Below, one piece after another: positions 25,392 through 34,847 of a stretch of DNA of 64,000 nt (position 1 is its first letter; each line of letters begins with the position of its first letter). The notes beneath the pieces were generated by a model, which worked only from the letters and a program-made list of their open reading frames with translations, ran no database searches and was not told the DNA's origin. The stretch comes from Lachnoanaerobaculum sanguinis (GTDB lineage Bacteria; Bacillota; Clostridia; Lachnospirales; Lachnospiraceae). The position numbers and the translations under genes are program-made. The DNA is taken from contig NZ_BTHK01000002.1 of NCBI RefSeq assembly GCF_033242365.1, positions 62,001-126,000 on the forward strand. Direction: 5' to 3'.

Positions 25392-26072
25392 ATGGAAATA
25401 TTATTCAATTTGGATGGAATGGAAAAAGGCTTTTTGTATGAAGAGTCTATGCGAATGCTAAGAACCAATCTTCAATTCTCAGGTGCAAATATCAAGGTTG
25501 TACTTTTTACGAGCTCAATACAGGCGGAAGGAAAGTCTGAGACAAGCTTTCAGCTTGCAATGAGTCTTGCACAGATAGATAAAAAGATTTTGTATATTGA
25601 TGCGGATATGAGAAAGTCAGTACTTACCACAAGGTATCAGATAAAAGAAAGTGTTGAAGGACTGAGTCAGTTTTTAAGCGGAATGAATACCGAGGACATA
25701 ATATACACAACAAATATACGAAACCTTGATGTTGTATTTGCAGGGCCGTATGCACCGAATCCCGCAGAACTTTTGTATGAGTCAAGACTTGATGAATTCA
25801 TAAAAGCACAGAGAGAAGTTTATGACTATATCATAATAGATACGCCGCCACTTACAAATATAGTGGATGCGGCGATTATCGGAAGATGTGTTGACGGTGC
25901 GGTGATAGTGGTAAAGAGTTCCACAGTCAGTCAAAGGATGGTAAAGAAAGTAAAAGATCAGCTCGAGAAGGTAAATTGCAGAATACTTGGAGCAGTGTTA
26001 AACGGGCTTGAGATGAAAAAGAGCAGCTATCACTATAAATACTACGGAGATTACTATAGTTATAAAAAATGA
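25392..26072 (+). CDS. cpsD: CpsD-like tyrosine-protein kinase
   Basis: A BY-kinase of 226 residues. Walker A variant SIQAEGKSETS (about 42-52), Walker A' ILYIDADMRKS (about 70-80) and Walker B YDYIIIDTPPL (about 144-154) are clear, and the protein ends in a tyrosine cluster (SSYHYKYYGDYYSYKK), the autophosphorylation site. It pairs with the Wzz-like membrane partner encoded upstream. Start ATG 25392 follows GGAGGAG. ATGA junction with the LCP gene. Confidence 0.93.
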   Translation: MEILFNLDGMEKGFLYEESMRMLRTNLQFSGANIKVVLFTSSIQAEGKSETSFQLAMSLAQIDKKILYIDADMRKSVLTTRYQIKESVEGLSQFLSGMNTEDIIYTTNIRNLDVVFAGPYAPNPAELLYESRLDEFIKAQREVYDYIIIDTPPLTNIVDAAIIGRCVDGAVIVVKSSTVSQRMVKKVKDQLEKVNCRILGAVLNGLEMKKSSYHYKYYGDYYSYKK

Positions 26073-27067
26073 GAACACATATAAAGAAAAAAATAGTTGG
26101 ACTTTTTGTGTTGCTGATACTCGCAATATTAATTATAGCTATAAATATTTGGCAAAATAACAAAGATAAGGCGATAGCCACTACATTAATGCATAAGGCG
26201 GATGTATATGACACAGGCAATCATTTGAATTGGAAGGGGAAAAATTACAGAAGAAAAAGTTATGTAAAGGCTATACTTGCACTTGGAATAGACTCAAATG
26301 TAGACATGTATTATATACAGGATGCCGGCTCGGGTGGACAGGCAGACGGCATAGGTCTTATTGCCTGGGATACAAACAGCAATAAATTAAATATGATAAT
26401 CATACCGAGAGATACTATGACAGATATACCTGTTACAGATGTGAATGGAGATATTATAGGAAAGACCCTACAACATATCACAATGGCATATGCATTTGGA
26501 GACGGGAATGAAATAAGCTCAGAGTTTATGAAAGAATCTGTAAGCAATCTTTTCGGAGGATTATATATAGATCAATACTTTGCTATGAATACAGTTGCAA
26601 TTGAGACAATCAATGATGCAATAGGAGGAGTGGATGTGGTAATACCTTATGAAGGTATGGAAGCGGCCGATCCTTCTTTTGTAAAAGGAGCAAAGGTTAA
26701 TCTAAAAGGGGATTTGGCTGAAAAATTTTTGAGATATAGAGATACAAACAAGAATTTTTCAGCAATGAAGAGAACAGAGGCACATAAAGTATATCTGGAA
26801 GCATATCAAAATAAACTCAAAAAATTTAAGGGAGATTCACTTATTGAAAATATATTGAGAGATATCGATCCATATTTTTATACAGACATGCAAAAAGATA
26901 TGATTTTAAAACTTGGTGCCTGCGCCATGACAGATGATGACTTCAATGAAGACAGAATTTATGTACCGGAAGGCGAAAACAAAAAAACGGAGCTTTATGA
27001 TGAGTTTTATATAGACCATGATAAGGCAATGGATAAAATTATTGAATTGTTTTATACAGAAGAATAA
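26069..27067 (+). CDS. LCP (LytR-CpsA-Psr) family protein
   Basis: A 332-residue protein with one N-terminal membrane anchor (about 10-28) and an external LCP domain: ALGIDSN, IIIPRDTMTDIP (about 109-120), NTVAIETINDAIGGVDV and RYRDTN. LCP enzymes ligate polysaccharides from undecaprenyl carriers to peptidoglycan. The usual arginine motifs (PRDT, RYRD) are present. Placement after cpsBCD suggests it anchors the polysaccharide made by this operon. It overlaps cpsD by four bases. Confidence 0.9.
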   Translation: MRTHIKKKIVGLFVLLILAILIIAINIWQNNKDKAIATTLMHKADVYDTGNHLNWKGKNYRRKSYVKAILALGIDSNVDMYYIQDAGSGGQADGIGLIAWDTNSNKLNMIIIPRDTMTDIPVTDVNGDIIGKTLQHITMAYAFGDGNEISSEFMKESVSNLFGGLYIDQYFAMNTVAIETINDAIGGVDVVIPYEGMEAADPSFVKGAKVNLKGDLAEKFLRYRDTNKNFSAMKRTEAHKVYLEAYQNKLKKFKGDSLIENILRDIDPYFYTDMQKDMILKLGACAMTDDDFNEDRIYVPEGENKKTELYDEFYIDHDKAMDKIIELFYTEE

Positions 27068-27094
27068 AGCAAAAATAAAGAAAGGGATAGAGAT

Positions 27095-27814
27095 ATGAAG
27101 AAAAAAGGTATAGCAGTGTTAGCATGCATATTGGCTGTTTCAATGGCAGGAGGTGCATTCGGTGCTTCCAGTATACAAGGTGGAAGCGGTTCAAGCTCAG
27201 GTAGCCACAGAAGAGGTGGTGGCGGAGGCGGCGGAGGCGGCGGTAGCCACAGAAGAGGCGGCGGAGGAAGTTCCGGCGGAAGCGGAGGCGGAGGCGGTAG
27301 CGTTCGCAGAGGAGTATCAGGTTCGCATTCAAGTGCCGGTACAAGTACTCAAACAAACAATCAGACAAATACTCAAGGTTCAGCAACAAATACACAGGTA
27401 GCATCTACTGCAATTCGTTTTGTAGCCGCACTTGAGAACGGTCATGCGACAACTCCTATGGCAGGAAGTGAAACCACAGGACTTCCTGAAAAGACAGTTG
27501 CAAGCATCAACAGCTTAAATCAAGGCGGAAATATAAATGATGCAACTACTTTAAAAGATTATGCTGAATATAAAGCAATGGATAAGACTCTGGCAATACT
27601 TACCACAGATGCAAGCGGAAAGATTGCAGATGTTCAGACAAAAGTAACTATATATGTACCCAACATAGTGGAGGGTAAGGATATAAAGGTACTTGCCTAT
27701 GCCAATATTACAGGTACATGGTCACCTGTACAGGTAATAGGAATAAATTATCAGGCAAAGACTATAGATGTTTTGCTGAACGGCTCATCAACAGTTTGCG
27801 TGATTTACAAATAA
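27095..27814 (+). CDS. Secreted Gly-rich protein with SHRRGGG repeats
   Basis: A 239-residue protein I do not recognise. It has a signal peptide (MKKKGIAVLACILAVSMAGGAFGA), then a low-complexity region (about 28-100) with SHRRGGGG units, glycine runs and a Ser/Thr/Gln/Asn-rich stretch, and a compact C-terminal domain (about 103-239) with TLKDYAEYKAMDKTLAILTT and VPNIVEGKDIKVLAYANITGTWSPV. The C-terminal part suggests a beta-rich domain like those of secreted proteins in other Lachnospiraceae. The Gly run is coded by GGC/GGA/GGT and gives a local GC peak. Lying between the LCP gene and the sugar genes, it could be exported with or bind the polysaccharide; this is inference. Confidence 0.8.
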   Translation: MKKKGIAVLACILAVSMAGGAFGASSIQGGSGSSSGSHRRGGGGGGGGGGSHRRGGGGSSGGSGGGGGSVRRGVSGSHSSAGTSTQTNNQTNTQGSATNTQVASTAIRFVAALENGHATTPMAGSETTGLPEKTVASINSLNQGGNINDATTLKDYAEYKAMDKTLAILTTDASGKIADVQTKVTIYVPNIVEGKDIKVLAYANITGTWSPVQVIGINYQAKTIDVLLNGSSTVCVIYK

Positions 27815-27844
27815 AAAATTTTAAAATTGAGGCAATGGGGAAAA

Positions 27845-29896
27845 ATGCAAGAACATGACGTTAAACTAAAATACTTACATGGTGCGGCTGTAATGCTGGC
27901 TATCTATGATATGATTGCGGTAAATTTGTCATATCTCATAGGACTATGGCTACGCTTTGATTTACAATTTTCACATATTGAGGGTAAATATATATTGGCG
28001 TGGTCAAAATTTGTTCCGATATATACCCTCATAACCTTGATAACTTTTATTGCTTTGAAGCTATACAGAAGCATTTGGCAGTTTGCAAGCTATACAGAAT
28101 TAAAACATGTAATGTATGCAAGTATTATAACAGGATTTTTGCATACTTTACTTATTACACTGATGTTTGAAAGAATGCCGATAGCTTATTATCTGTTTGG
28201 AATATTGATACAGTTTTTGGCAGTTCTTGGAAGTCGCTTTTCCTATAGATTTGTGCTTTTACTGCGTTCAGACAGAGAAAATGTCAGAAAATCACAAAAA
28301 GATATGTCAAGAGTGATGATAGTAGGTGCGGGAAATGCGGGAAGATTGCTTTTAAGAGATATCAAAAGATCGGTTGACTATAATGACAGTGTGATTTGCT
28401 TTATAGATGATGACAAGTCAAAATGGGGAAGAACGGTTGACAATATACCGATAGTAGGCGGAAGAAGCCGAATACTTGACAATGTAGTGCATTACAGAAT
28501 AGATAAAATATACGTGGCAATACCCGGAAGCAGTCCTGAGGAACTCAGTAAGATATTAAATATCTGCAAGGAATCAGGCTGTATACTTAAAAATCTACCC
28601 GGAATGTGTCAGCTTGCAAACGGTAAAGTTGCCGTTAAAGATCTAAAGGACGTTAACATTGAAGACTTACTTGGCAGAGCGCCTATAAAAGTGGATCTTG
28701 ATGAGATATTCAACTATCTAAACGGTAAGACTATCTTGGTAACAGGTGGAGGCGGTTCAATAGGAAGTGAGCTTTGCAGGCAGATTGCGGCACACTCACC
28801 AAAGCATCTTATAATATTTGATATCTATGAGAACAATGCCTATGAGATTGAGCAGGAACTGTTGATGAACTATCCGAAGCTGAATCTCGATACAATAATA
28901 GGATCTGTGAGAGATTTAAAGAAGCTTGAACAGGTATTTGCAACATTCAAACCTGATGTGGTATACCATGCGGCTGCACACAAGCATGTTCCGCTTATGG
29001 AAGACAGCCCTTGTGAGGCTATAAAAAACAATGTAATGGGAACATACAATACTGCACTTGCGGCATTACATTACGGATGTAAAAGATTTGTACTTATCTC
29101 AACAGATAAGGCGGTAAATCCCACAAATGTAATGGGAGCCAGCAAAAGAATGTGTGAAATGATTATCCAGACATTTGCAAGGAAAGTAAAGGAAGGAAGA
29201 GCAAGCGAGCTTAGACCTATACAGGTGCAAAAGGATAACAGAATCATCGGTATGGAAGAGTACTACAGTGCTGTAGAAAATCCAACTACAGAGTTTGCAG
29301 CTGTCAGATTCGGAAATGTGCTTGGAAGCAACGGTTCCGTAATACCTAAGTTTAAAAAGCAGATAGAAGCCGGAGGACCTGTCACAGTCACACATCCCGA
29401 TATTATCAGATATTTTATGACAATCTCGGAGGCGGTATCTTTGGTACTGCAGGCAGGTAACTATGCAAAGGGTGGTGAGATATTTGTACTTGATATGGGT
29501 ACACCGATAAAGATAGACACGATGGCAAGAAATCTTATAAGACTCTCAGGACTGCGCCCCGATATAGATATCAAGATAGAATACTCAGGACTTCGCCCGG
29601 GTGAGAAACTCTTTGAAGAGAGACTTATGTCAGAGGAAGGACTTGAGACTACACCGAATAAACTGATAAGTATAGGTAAGCCGCTTGACTTTAATGAAGA
29701 TAAGTTTTTAAGACAGCTTAAGTTATTATCCGTATATATGGGAGAGAATAACGGAAATATCCGTGAACATATAAAGGAGATAGTGACAACATATCATACA
29801 GCGCATGTTGACAGTATAAATAGTGAATTATTTGATAATAAAAATGAAATTGCAAACGGATTACATCATGAAGACTTACCACAGGCGGCAAATTGA
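27845..29896 (+). CDS. Membrane nucleotide-sugar epimerase/dehydratase (CapD/PglF/FlaA1 type)
   Basis: A 683-residue protein with four N-terminal membrane segments (about 10-145), a first Rossmann domain (MIVGAGNAGRLLLRDI, about 158) and a C-terminal extended SDR domain with ILVTGGGGSIGSELC (about 297), HAAAHKHVPLME and STDKAVNPTNVMGASKRMCE. Relatives convert UDP-GlcNAc to 4-keto-6-deoxy sugars (4,6-dehydratases) or epimerise it. With the aminotransferase encoded next, a UDP-GlcNAc to bacillosamine-like amino sugar route is the best guess. Start ATG 27845 follows GGGG. Confidence 0.9.
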   Translation: MQEHDVKLKYLHGAAVMLAIYDMIAVNLSYLIGLWLRFDLQFSHIEGKYILAWSKFVPIYTLITLITFIALKLYRSIWQFASYTELKHVMYASIITGFLHTLLITLMFERMPIAYYLFGILIQFLAVLGSRFSYRFVLLLRSDRENVRKSQKDMSRVMIVGAGNAGRLLLRDIKRSVDYNDSVICFIDDDKSKWGRTVDNIPIVGGRSRILDNVVHYRIDKIYVAIPGSSPEELSKILNICKESGCILKNLPGMCQLANGKVAVKDLKDVNIEDLLGRAPIKVDLDEIFNYLNGKTILVTGGGGSIGSELCRQIAAHSPKHLIIFDIYENNAYEIEQELLMNYPKLNLDTIIGSVRDLKKLEQVFATFKPDVVYHAAAHKHVPLMEDSPCEAIKNNVMGTYNTALAALHYGCKRFVLISTDKAVNPTNVMGASKRMCEMIIQTFARKVKEGRASELRPIQVQKDNRIIGMEEYYSAVENPTTEFAAVRFGNVLGSNGSVIPKFKKQIEAGGPVTVTHPDIIRYFMTISEAVSLVLQAGNYAKGGEIFVLDMGTPIKIDTMARNLIRLSGLRPDIDIKIEYSGLRPGEKLFEERLMSEEGLETTPNKLISIGKPLDFNEDKFLRQLKLLSVYMGENNGNIREHIKEIVTTYHTAHVDSINSELFDNKNEIANGLHHEDLPQAAN

Positions 29897-29911
29897 TTTT
29901 ATCAACTTAAA

Positions 29912-29943
29912 AAGCTTACAGGAGCAGTCTTGTAGGCTTTTTT
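29912..29943 (+). terminator. Terminator or attenuator inside the polysaccharide operon
   Basis: AAGCTTACA pairs with TGTAGGCTT (one G-T pair) around a ten-base loop, followed by TTTTTT. No new promoter is obvious before the next gene, so partial read-through is expected. Confidence 0.75.
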
Positions 29944-29970
29944 GATTGGATATAGAAAAGGAAAATAACT

Positions 29971-31173
29971 ATGAAAATCTCATTCTCACCACCGGATATA
30001 ACTGATGAAGAGATAAAAGAAGTATCGGAAGCATTAAAATCCGGCTGGATAACGACAGGACCAAAGACAAAGGAATTAGAAAGACAAGTAGCAACATTTT
30101 GTGATACAAAGCGTGCTGTATGTTTGAACTCACAGACAGCATGTGCAGAGATGACATTACGTTTGCTTGGAATAGATAAAGATGACGAAGTAATAACAAG
30201 TGCGTATACATACACAGCAAGCGCCTCGGTTGTATGCCATGTAGGTGCAAAGTTGGTACTTATCGATACACAAAAAGATTCTTTGGAAATGGATTATTCA
30301 GACCTTGAAAATGCTATAAATGAAAATACTAAAGTGATAATACCGGTGGATATTGCAGGTATTCCATGTGACTATGAAAAAATATTTGATATTGTGGAAC
30401 GAAAAAAACATCTTTTCAGACCGGAAAATGAGATTCAAAAAGCCATAGGAAGAGTAATAGTGATGGCAGATACAGCACATTCATTTGGTGCAACTTATAA
30501 AGGAAAGCATACAGGCTGTATTGCCGATTTCTCATGCTTCAGCTTTCACGCTGTAAAGAATTTTACGACTGCAGAAGGTGGCGCGGTAACTTGGAGAGAT
30601 ATAATAGGCATAGATAACGAAGATATTTATAAACAATATCAATTGTTGTCACTACATGGTCAGTCAAAAGATGCACTTGCTAAAACGCAACTCGGAGCAT
30701 GGGAGTACGATATCATAGGACCATGGCATAAATGCAATATGACAGATGTGGCTGCCGGAATGGGACTGGCACAAATGAAAAGATATGAAGGGCTGTTAGA
30801 CAGACGAAGAGAGATAATTAAAAAATATGATATTTCATTTAAACAACTTGGTATAAATGTCTTAGAACACTATACAGATGAATACAACTCTTCGGGACAT
30901 TTGTACATAACAAGAATACCGGGTATAACATTAGAAGAAAGAAATGAAATTATAATAAAAATGGCCGAATCAGGTATAGCTTGCAATGTACATTACAAAC
31001 CTTTACCAATGATGACCGCTTATAAGGATATAGGATTTTCCATAGAGAATTATCCAAATGCCTATAACCAATTTGCAAATGAAATCACATTGCCGTTACA
31101 TACAAAGTTGACAGATGAAGAAGTTCAGTATGTGATAGAGCAGTACAGCAGAATTGTAAGAGATTATATATAA
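29971..31173 (+). CDS. DegT/DnrJ/EryC1 family sugar aminotransferase
   Basis: A 400-residue PLP enzyme that aminates keto-sugar nucleotides. Family features: SGWITTGPKTKELE (about 24-37), the PLP lysine in FSFHAVKNFTTAEGGA (about K195), and DTAHSFGATYKG. It probably acts on the 4-keto product of the preceding dehydratase, giving a 4-amino-4,6-dideoxy sugar such as the bacillosamine precursor. AAGGAAAA precedes the ATG. Confidence 0.92.
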   Translation: MKISFSPPDITDEEIKEVSEALKSGWITTGPKTKELERQVATFCDTKRAVCLNSQTACAEMTLRLLGIDKDDEVITSAYTYTASASVVCHVGAKLVLIDTQKDSLEMDYSDLENAINENTKVIIPVDIAGIPCDYEKIFDIVERKKHLFRPENEIQKAIGRVIVMADTAHSFGATYKGKHTGCIADFSCFSFHAVKNFTTAEGGAVTWRDIIGIDNEDIYKQYQLLSLHGQSKDALAKTQLGAWEYDIIGPWHKCNMTDVAAGMGLAQMKRYEGLLDRRREIIKKYDISFKQLGINVLEHYTDEYNSSGHLYITRIPGITLEERNEIIIKMAESGIACNVHYKPLPMMTAYKDIGFSIENYPNAYNQFANEITLPLHTKLTDEEVQYVIEQYSRIVRDYI

Positions 31174-31192
31174 TATTACTTTGGAGAGATAT

Positions 31193-31897
31193 ATGTTGAG
31201 AGAATGGGATAAGTTACCTAGATATATGAGGACAAAAGAAGTCCGACCGTATTATGAAAAGCTTAAGAATAAAAAAGCCGGTTTGATTGTGAAAAGAAGC
31301 TTTGATATTATCGTATCTGCATTAATGATTTTATTACTTATACCTATTTTTATCATTATATCATTTGCAATATTGAGAGATTCTAAAGGTGGTATATTCT
31401 ATTGTCAGGAGAGAATAACTCAGTATGGGAAAAAGTTTAAAATTATTAAATTTAGAACTATGGTTAAAGATGCTGATAAGAAAGGTAGTGGTGTAACTGT
31501 ATCAAATGACAGCAGGGTTACTAAAGTAGGAAGTAAGCTAAGAAAATATCGCTTGGATGAGTTGCCACAGCTTATAAACATACTTTTGGGTGATATGACA
31601 TTTGTCGGAACAAGACCGGAAAGTACATATTATGTTACAAAGTATTCAAAAGAAATGTTTGCAACACTTTTACTTCCTGCAGGAGTGACATCAGAAGCTT
31701 GTATAAAATATAAGGATGAAGCAGAATTACTTGATAAGGCTGATGATGTAGATAGAGTTTATATTGACAAAATACTTCCGGAGAAGATGAAATATAATTT
31801 GAGAAGTATTAGAAAATTTTCATGGTTAAGAGATATTTATACAATGTTTAGAACTGCATTTGTTGTTTTTAGAAAGAATAATAATTATGGAAAATAG
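31193..31897 (+). CDS. Initiating sugar-1-phosphate transferase
   Basis: A 234-residue bacterial sugar transferase (PglC/WcaJ-like) that loads the first sugar-phosphate on undecaprenyl phosphate. VKRSFDIIVSALMILLLI is the reentrant membrane helix (about 36-55); KFRTMVKDAD, SKLRKYRLDELPQLIN and MTFVGTRPES are the catalytic core. The catalytic Asp-Glu pair is in the LDELPQ segment. Start ATG 31193 follows GGAGAG. It begins the more AT-rich part of the locus. Confidence 0.92.
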   Translation: MLREWDKLPRYMRTKEVRPYYEKLKNKKAGLIVKRSFDIIVSALMILLLIPIFIIISFAILRDSKGGIFYCQERITQYGKKFKIIKFRTMVKDADKKGSGVTVSNDSRVTKVGSKLRKYRLDELPQLINILLGDMTFVGTRPESTYYVTKYSKEMFATLLLPAGVTSEACIKYKDEAELLDKADDVDRVYIDKILPEKMKYNLRSIRKFSWLRDIYTMFRTAFVVFRKNNNYGK

Positions 31898-32672
31898 AAA
31901 AATGATAGATGGACTTGTTTCTATTATTATGCCTTCATGGAATACAGAAAAATTTATTGCAGAATCAATTAAGTCTGTTATTGATCAGACTTATAAAAAT
32001 TGGGAGCTTATTATTGTTGATGATTGCTCTACAGATAATACGGATGAAGTAGTAAACTCATTTAACGATAGCAGAATAAAGTATTTTCACAATAAAAAAA
32101 ATTCCGGTGCTGCTTTAACACGTAACAAAGCATTAAGAGAAGCAAGAGGAGAATGGATTGCATTTCTTGATTCGGATGATTTATGGATGCCTAAAAAATT
32201 GGAACATCAAATTAATTTTATGAAAAAGAATAGATATAATTTATCATATACAGAATATGAAAAAATAGATGAAGATTCTAAGCCGTTAAATATTTATGTT
32301 TCAGGTCCGGAAAAAGTAAATAAAAATAAGATGTATAATTATGATTACATCGGACAGCTTACTATGATGTACAGTGCGAAATATTTTGGAATGATTCAGA
32401 TAAAAGATATTAAAAAGAATAATGATTATGCCATTCGCCTAAAATTATTTAAAAAGAAAAAAACATGTGCTTATCTATTGAAGGAAAACTTGGCAAAATA
32501 CAGAGTCAGAAAAGTAAGTATAAGCCATGATAAATTTAGAAGGAAATTTAAAAGTCATTATGATCTATTCCATATGTGTGATGATAAGCCGGCGGTAATC
32601 GCAATGTGGTATGCATGTTGGAATATGTTTTTTGGGATATTCAAAAAGATAGTTTACGAAAAAAGAAGGTGA
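31887..32672 (+). CDS. Glycosyltransferase family 2
   Basis: A 261-residue GT-A fold enzyme with LVSIIMPSWNTEKFIAESI (about 8-26), IIVDDCSTDNT and the metal-binding FLDSDDLW. The start overlaps the preceding gene by 11 bases; ATG 31902 is an alternative. It adds a sugar of the repeating unit; the sugar cannot be read from sequence. The second half is short and basic. Confidence 0.9.
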   Translation: MENRKMIDGLVSIIMPSWNTEKFIAESIKSVIDQTYKNWELIIVDDCSTDNTDEVVNSFNDSRIKYFHNKKNSGAALTRNKALREARGEWIAFLDSDDLWMPKKLEHQINFMKKNRYNLSYTEYEKIDEDSKPLNIYVSGPEKVNKNKMYNYDYIGQLTMMYSAKYFGMIQIKDIKKNNDYAIRLKLFKKKKTCAYLLKENLAKYRVRKVSISHDKFRRKFKSHYDLFHMCDDKPAVIAMWYACWNMFFGIFKKIVYEKRR

Positions 32673-32679
32673 TATCTTT

Positions 32680-33717
32680 ATGAAAAAAGCATGTGTGATA
32701 GGTCACTTTGGATTTGGTGAGAATTTGTTAAATGGACAAACTATCAAGACAAAAAATGTAACACAGGAGTTAGAGAAACATTTTTGCGAAGAATTAATTT
32801 TAAAAATTGATACACATGGTGGAGTAAAACAATTACCTAAAATTATTGTTAAGATGGTTAAAGCTTTTAGATCTTGTGAAAATATTATTATTTTTCCGGC
32901 TCATAATGGTGTGAGGATATTTGTCCCTTTATGTAATGTTATTAATATATTCTTTAGGAGAAAATTACATTATGTTGTTATAGGTGGCTGGTTACCTTCA
33001 TTCATAAGAAATAGAGGAATACTAAAATTTGGATTGAAGTTTTTCACCGGTATTTATGTTGAAACAAGTACGATGAAAAAGGAATTAGAAAAGCTTGAAT
33101 TAAATAATATTGAGATATTGAAAAACTTTAAAAAAATTAAAATTTTATCAAATAGCGAATTGGAAAGCGTATATGATAAGCCATATAAAATATGTACATT
33201 TTCAAGAGTAATGAAGGAAAAAGGCATTGAAGATATTGTTGATGCTGTTATATCTATAAATAAAAAAAATCGAGATAAAATTTATGAGCTGGATATATAC
33301 GGTCAAGTGGATAAAGAGCAAGAGGAGTGGTTTGAAAAGCTGAAAAAAAGCTTTCCTGACTATATATCCTACCGAGGGATAGTTCAGTCTGATGAGAGTG
33401 TAGAAGTATTAAAAAAGTATTTTTTATTGGTATTTCCAACAAGATTTTTTACTGAAGGAATACCGGGAACTATTTTAGATGCATATGCAGCAGGAGTGCC
33501 TGTAGTTTCATCAAGATGGGAAAGTTTTTTTGATGTAGTTGATGATGGATGCACCGGAATAGGGTATGAATTTGGAAATTTAAAGGAGTTAATAAATACA
33601 CTTGAACAGATTAGTGATTTTCCGGAAATAATTGTTGAAAAAAAATTTAAGTGTTTAAATAAAGCAAAAGAATATGTACCTGAATTGGTTTTACAATCAT
33701 TGATTAAAAGATTGTAA
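32680..33717 (+). CDS. Glycosyltransferase family 4-like
   Basis: A 345-residue GT-B enzyme. The C-terminal domain shows CTFSRVMKEKGIEDIVDAV and FFTEGIPGTILDAYAAGVPVV (about 255-275), with the E(x7)E-type motif of GT4 in degenerate form. The N-terminal half starts KKACVIGHFGFGENLLNGQT. AAGGTGAT precedes the ATG. One of three glycosyltransferases building the repeat unit. Confidence 0.85.
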   Translation: MKKACVIGHFGFGENLLNGQTIKTKNVTQELEKHFCEELILKIDTHGGVKQLPKIIVKMVKAFRSCENIIIFPAHNGVRIFVPLCNVINIFFRRKLHYVVIGGWLPSFIRNRGILKFGLKFFTGIYVETSTMKKELEKLELNNIEILKNFKKIKILSNSELESVYDKPYKICTFSRVMKEKGIEDIVDAVISINKKNRDKIYELDIYGQVDKEQEEWFEKLKKSFPDYISYRGIVQSDESVEVLKKYFLLVFPTRFFTEGIPGTILDAYAAGVPVVSSRWESFFDVVDDGCTGIGYEFGNLKELINTLEQISDFPEIIVEKKFKCLNKAKEYVPELVLQSLIKRL

Positions 33718-33742
33718 AAGTTATGAGGAAGTAAGTGAGTGT

Positions 33743-34831
33743 ATGAAAAAAATAATATGTTATATAGATATTATGGCTAGTACCGGTGGAGCACAAAGAG
33801 TGATGAAAAATTTGGTTTCATATCTAATCGAAAAAGACTACTGTGTTATATTGGTTAATGATTTTGATGTTGGAAATGAAAATTCATTTGATATACCTGA
33901 TAAAGTAAAGAGAATATTTCTTAGAAAAGATAACTCAGGAAATCCTATAAAAAAGAATATTGAAAGGATAATAAGATTAAGAGAATTAGTTAAGAGAGAA
34001 AAGCCGGACATGATACTTTCATTTCTGGGAGCTCCTAATATTAGAGCAGTATTGTCAACTATGGGATTAAATATAAAAAAGATTATATCTGTAAGAAACG
34101 ATCCAAGATATGAGTATGGAAAAGGAGTAATAAATAAGTTTGCTATAAATCTATTATTTAGACAGGTAGATGGGTGTGTATTTCAGACAGATGATGCAAA
34201 AAAATATTTTAATTATAAACTGCAAAGTAAATCAAGAGTTATACTTAATCCGGTAGATAAAGTATTTTTCAACACTAAAAGGGCAGATTCTTGCGCCGGT
34301 ATTGTTACAATAGGAAGGCTGGAAGATCAAAAAAACCATAAACTGCTTATACAAGCATATTCGAATTTATTAAAAAAAGAAAAGGGCATTGATGACTTAT
34401 ACATCTATGGAGATGGAAGCTTAAGAGGGGAACTTAGGGACTTGATTGACAAAAACGGATTGCAAAATAAGGTGCATCTTTTAGGTAAAGTAAGTAATGT
34501 TGCAGACATACTATCAAAGTCAAAACTTTTTATACTTTCATCAGATTTTGAGGGACTCCCCAATGTTTTAATGGAGGCTATGGCATGTGGAACTCCTGTT
34601 ATATCAACAGATTGTCCTTGTGGTGGCCCCAAAATGCTAATAAAGAATATAAAACAAGGTATTTTAGTAAGGTGCAATGATGTGAAGGGATTAGAAGACT
34701 CAATAAATAGTGTGATATATGATAATGAGGCCCTAGAAGAAATGTCAATTAAAGTTAGAAAAAGAGCAGAAGATTTTGAATCATCAAAAATATTCAGTGA
34801 ATGGGAAGAGTATTTGAATTTAATCGGATAA
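33743..34831 (+). CDS. Glycosyltransferase family 4
   Basis: A 362-residue GT-B enzyme with STGGAQRVMKNLV near the start, GRLEDQKNHKLLIQAY (about 190) and the signature SSDFEGLPNVLMEAMACGTP (about 266-285). Relatives transfer GalNAc or hexoses in O-antigen and capsule synthesis. GAGGAAG lies upstream at about 12 bases. Confidence 0.92.
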   Translation: MKKIICYIDIMASTGGAQRVMKNLVSYLIEKDYCVILVNDFDVGNENSFDIPDKVKRIFLRKDNSGNPIKKNIERIIRLRELVKREKPDMILSFLGAPNIRAVLSTMGLNIKKIISVRNDPRYEYGKGVINKFAINLLFRQVDGCVFQTDDAKKYFNYKLQSKSRVILNPVDKVFFNTKRADSCAGIVTIGRLEDQKNHKLLIQAYSNLLKKEKGIDDLYIYGDGSLRGELRDLIDKNGLQNKVHLLGKVSNVADILSKSKLFILSSDFEGLPNVLMEAMACGTPVISTDCPCGGPKMLIKNIKQGILVRCNDVKGLEDSINSVIYDNEALEEMSIKVRKRAEDFESSKIFSEWEEYLNLIG

Positions 34832-34847
34832 AAGGGTGATAGAATTG

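Noticed and set aside
27180..27310. Regular GGC/GGA repeat units that look like a short CRISPR or minisatellite
   Set aside because: They are in frame with a signal-peptide protein and encode SHRRGGGG units; spacing is irregular and there are no spacers.
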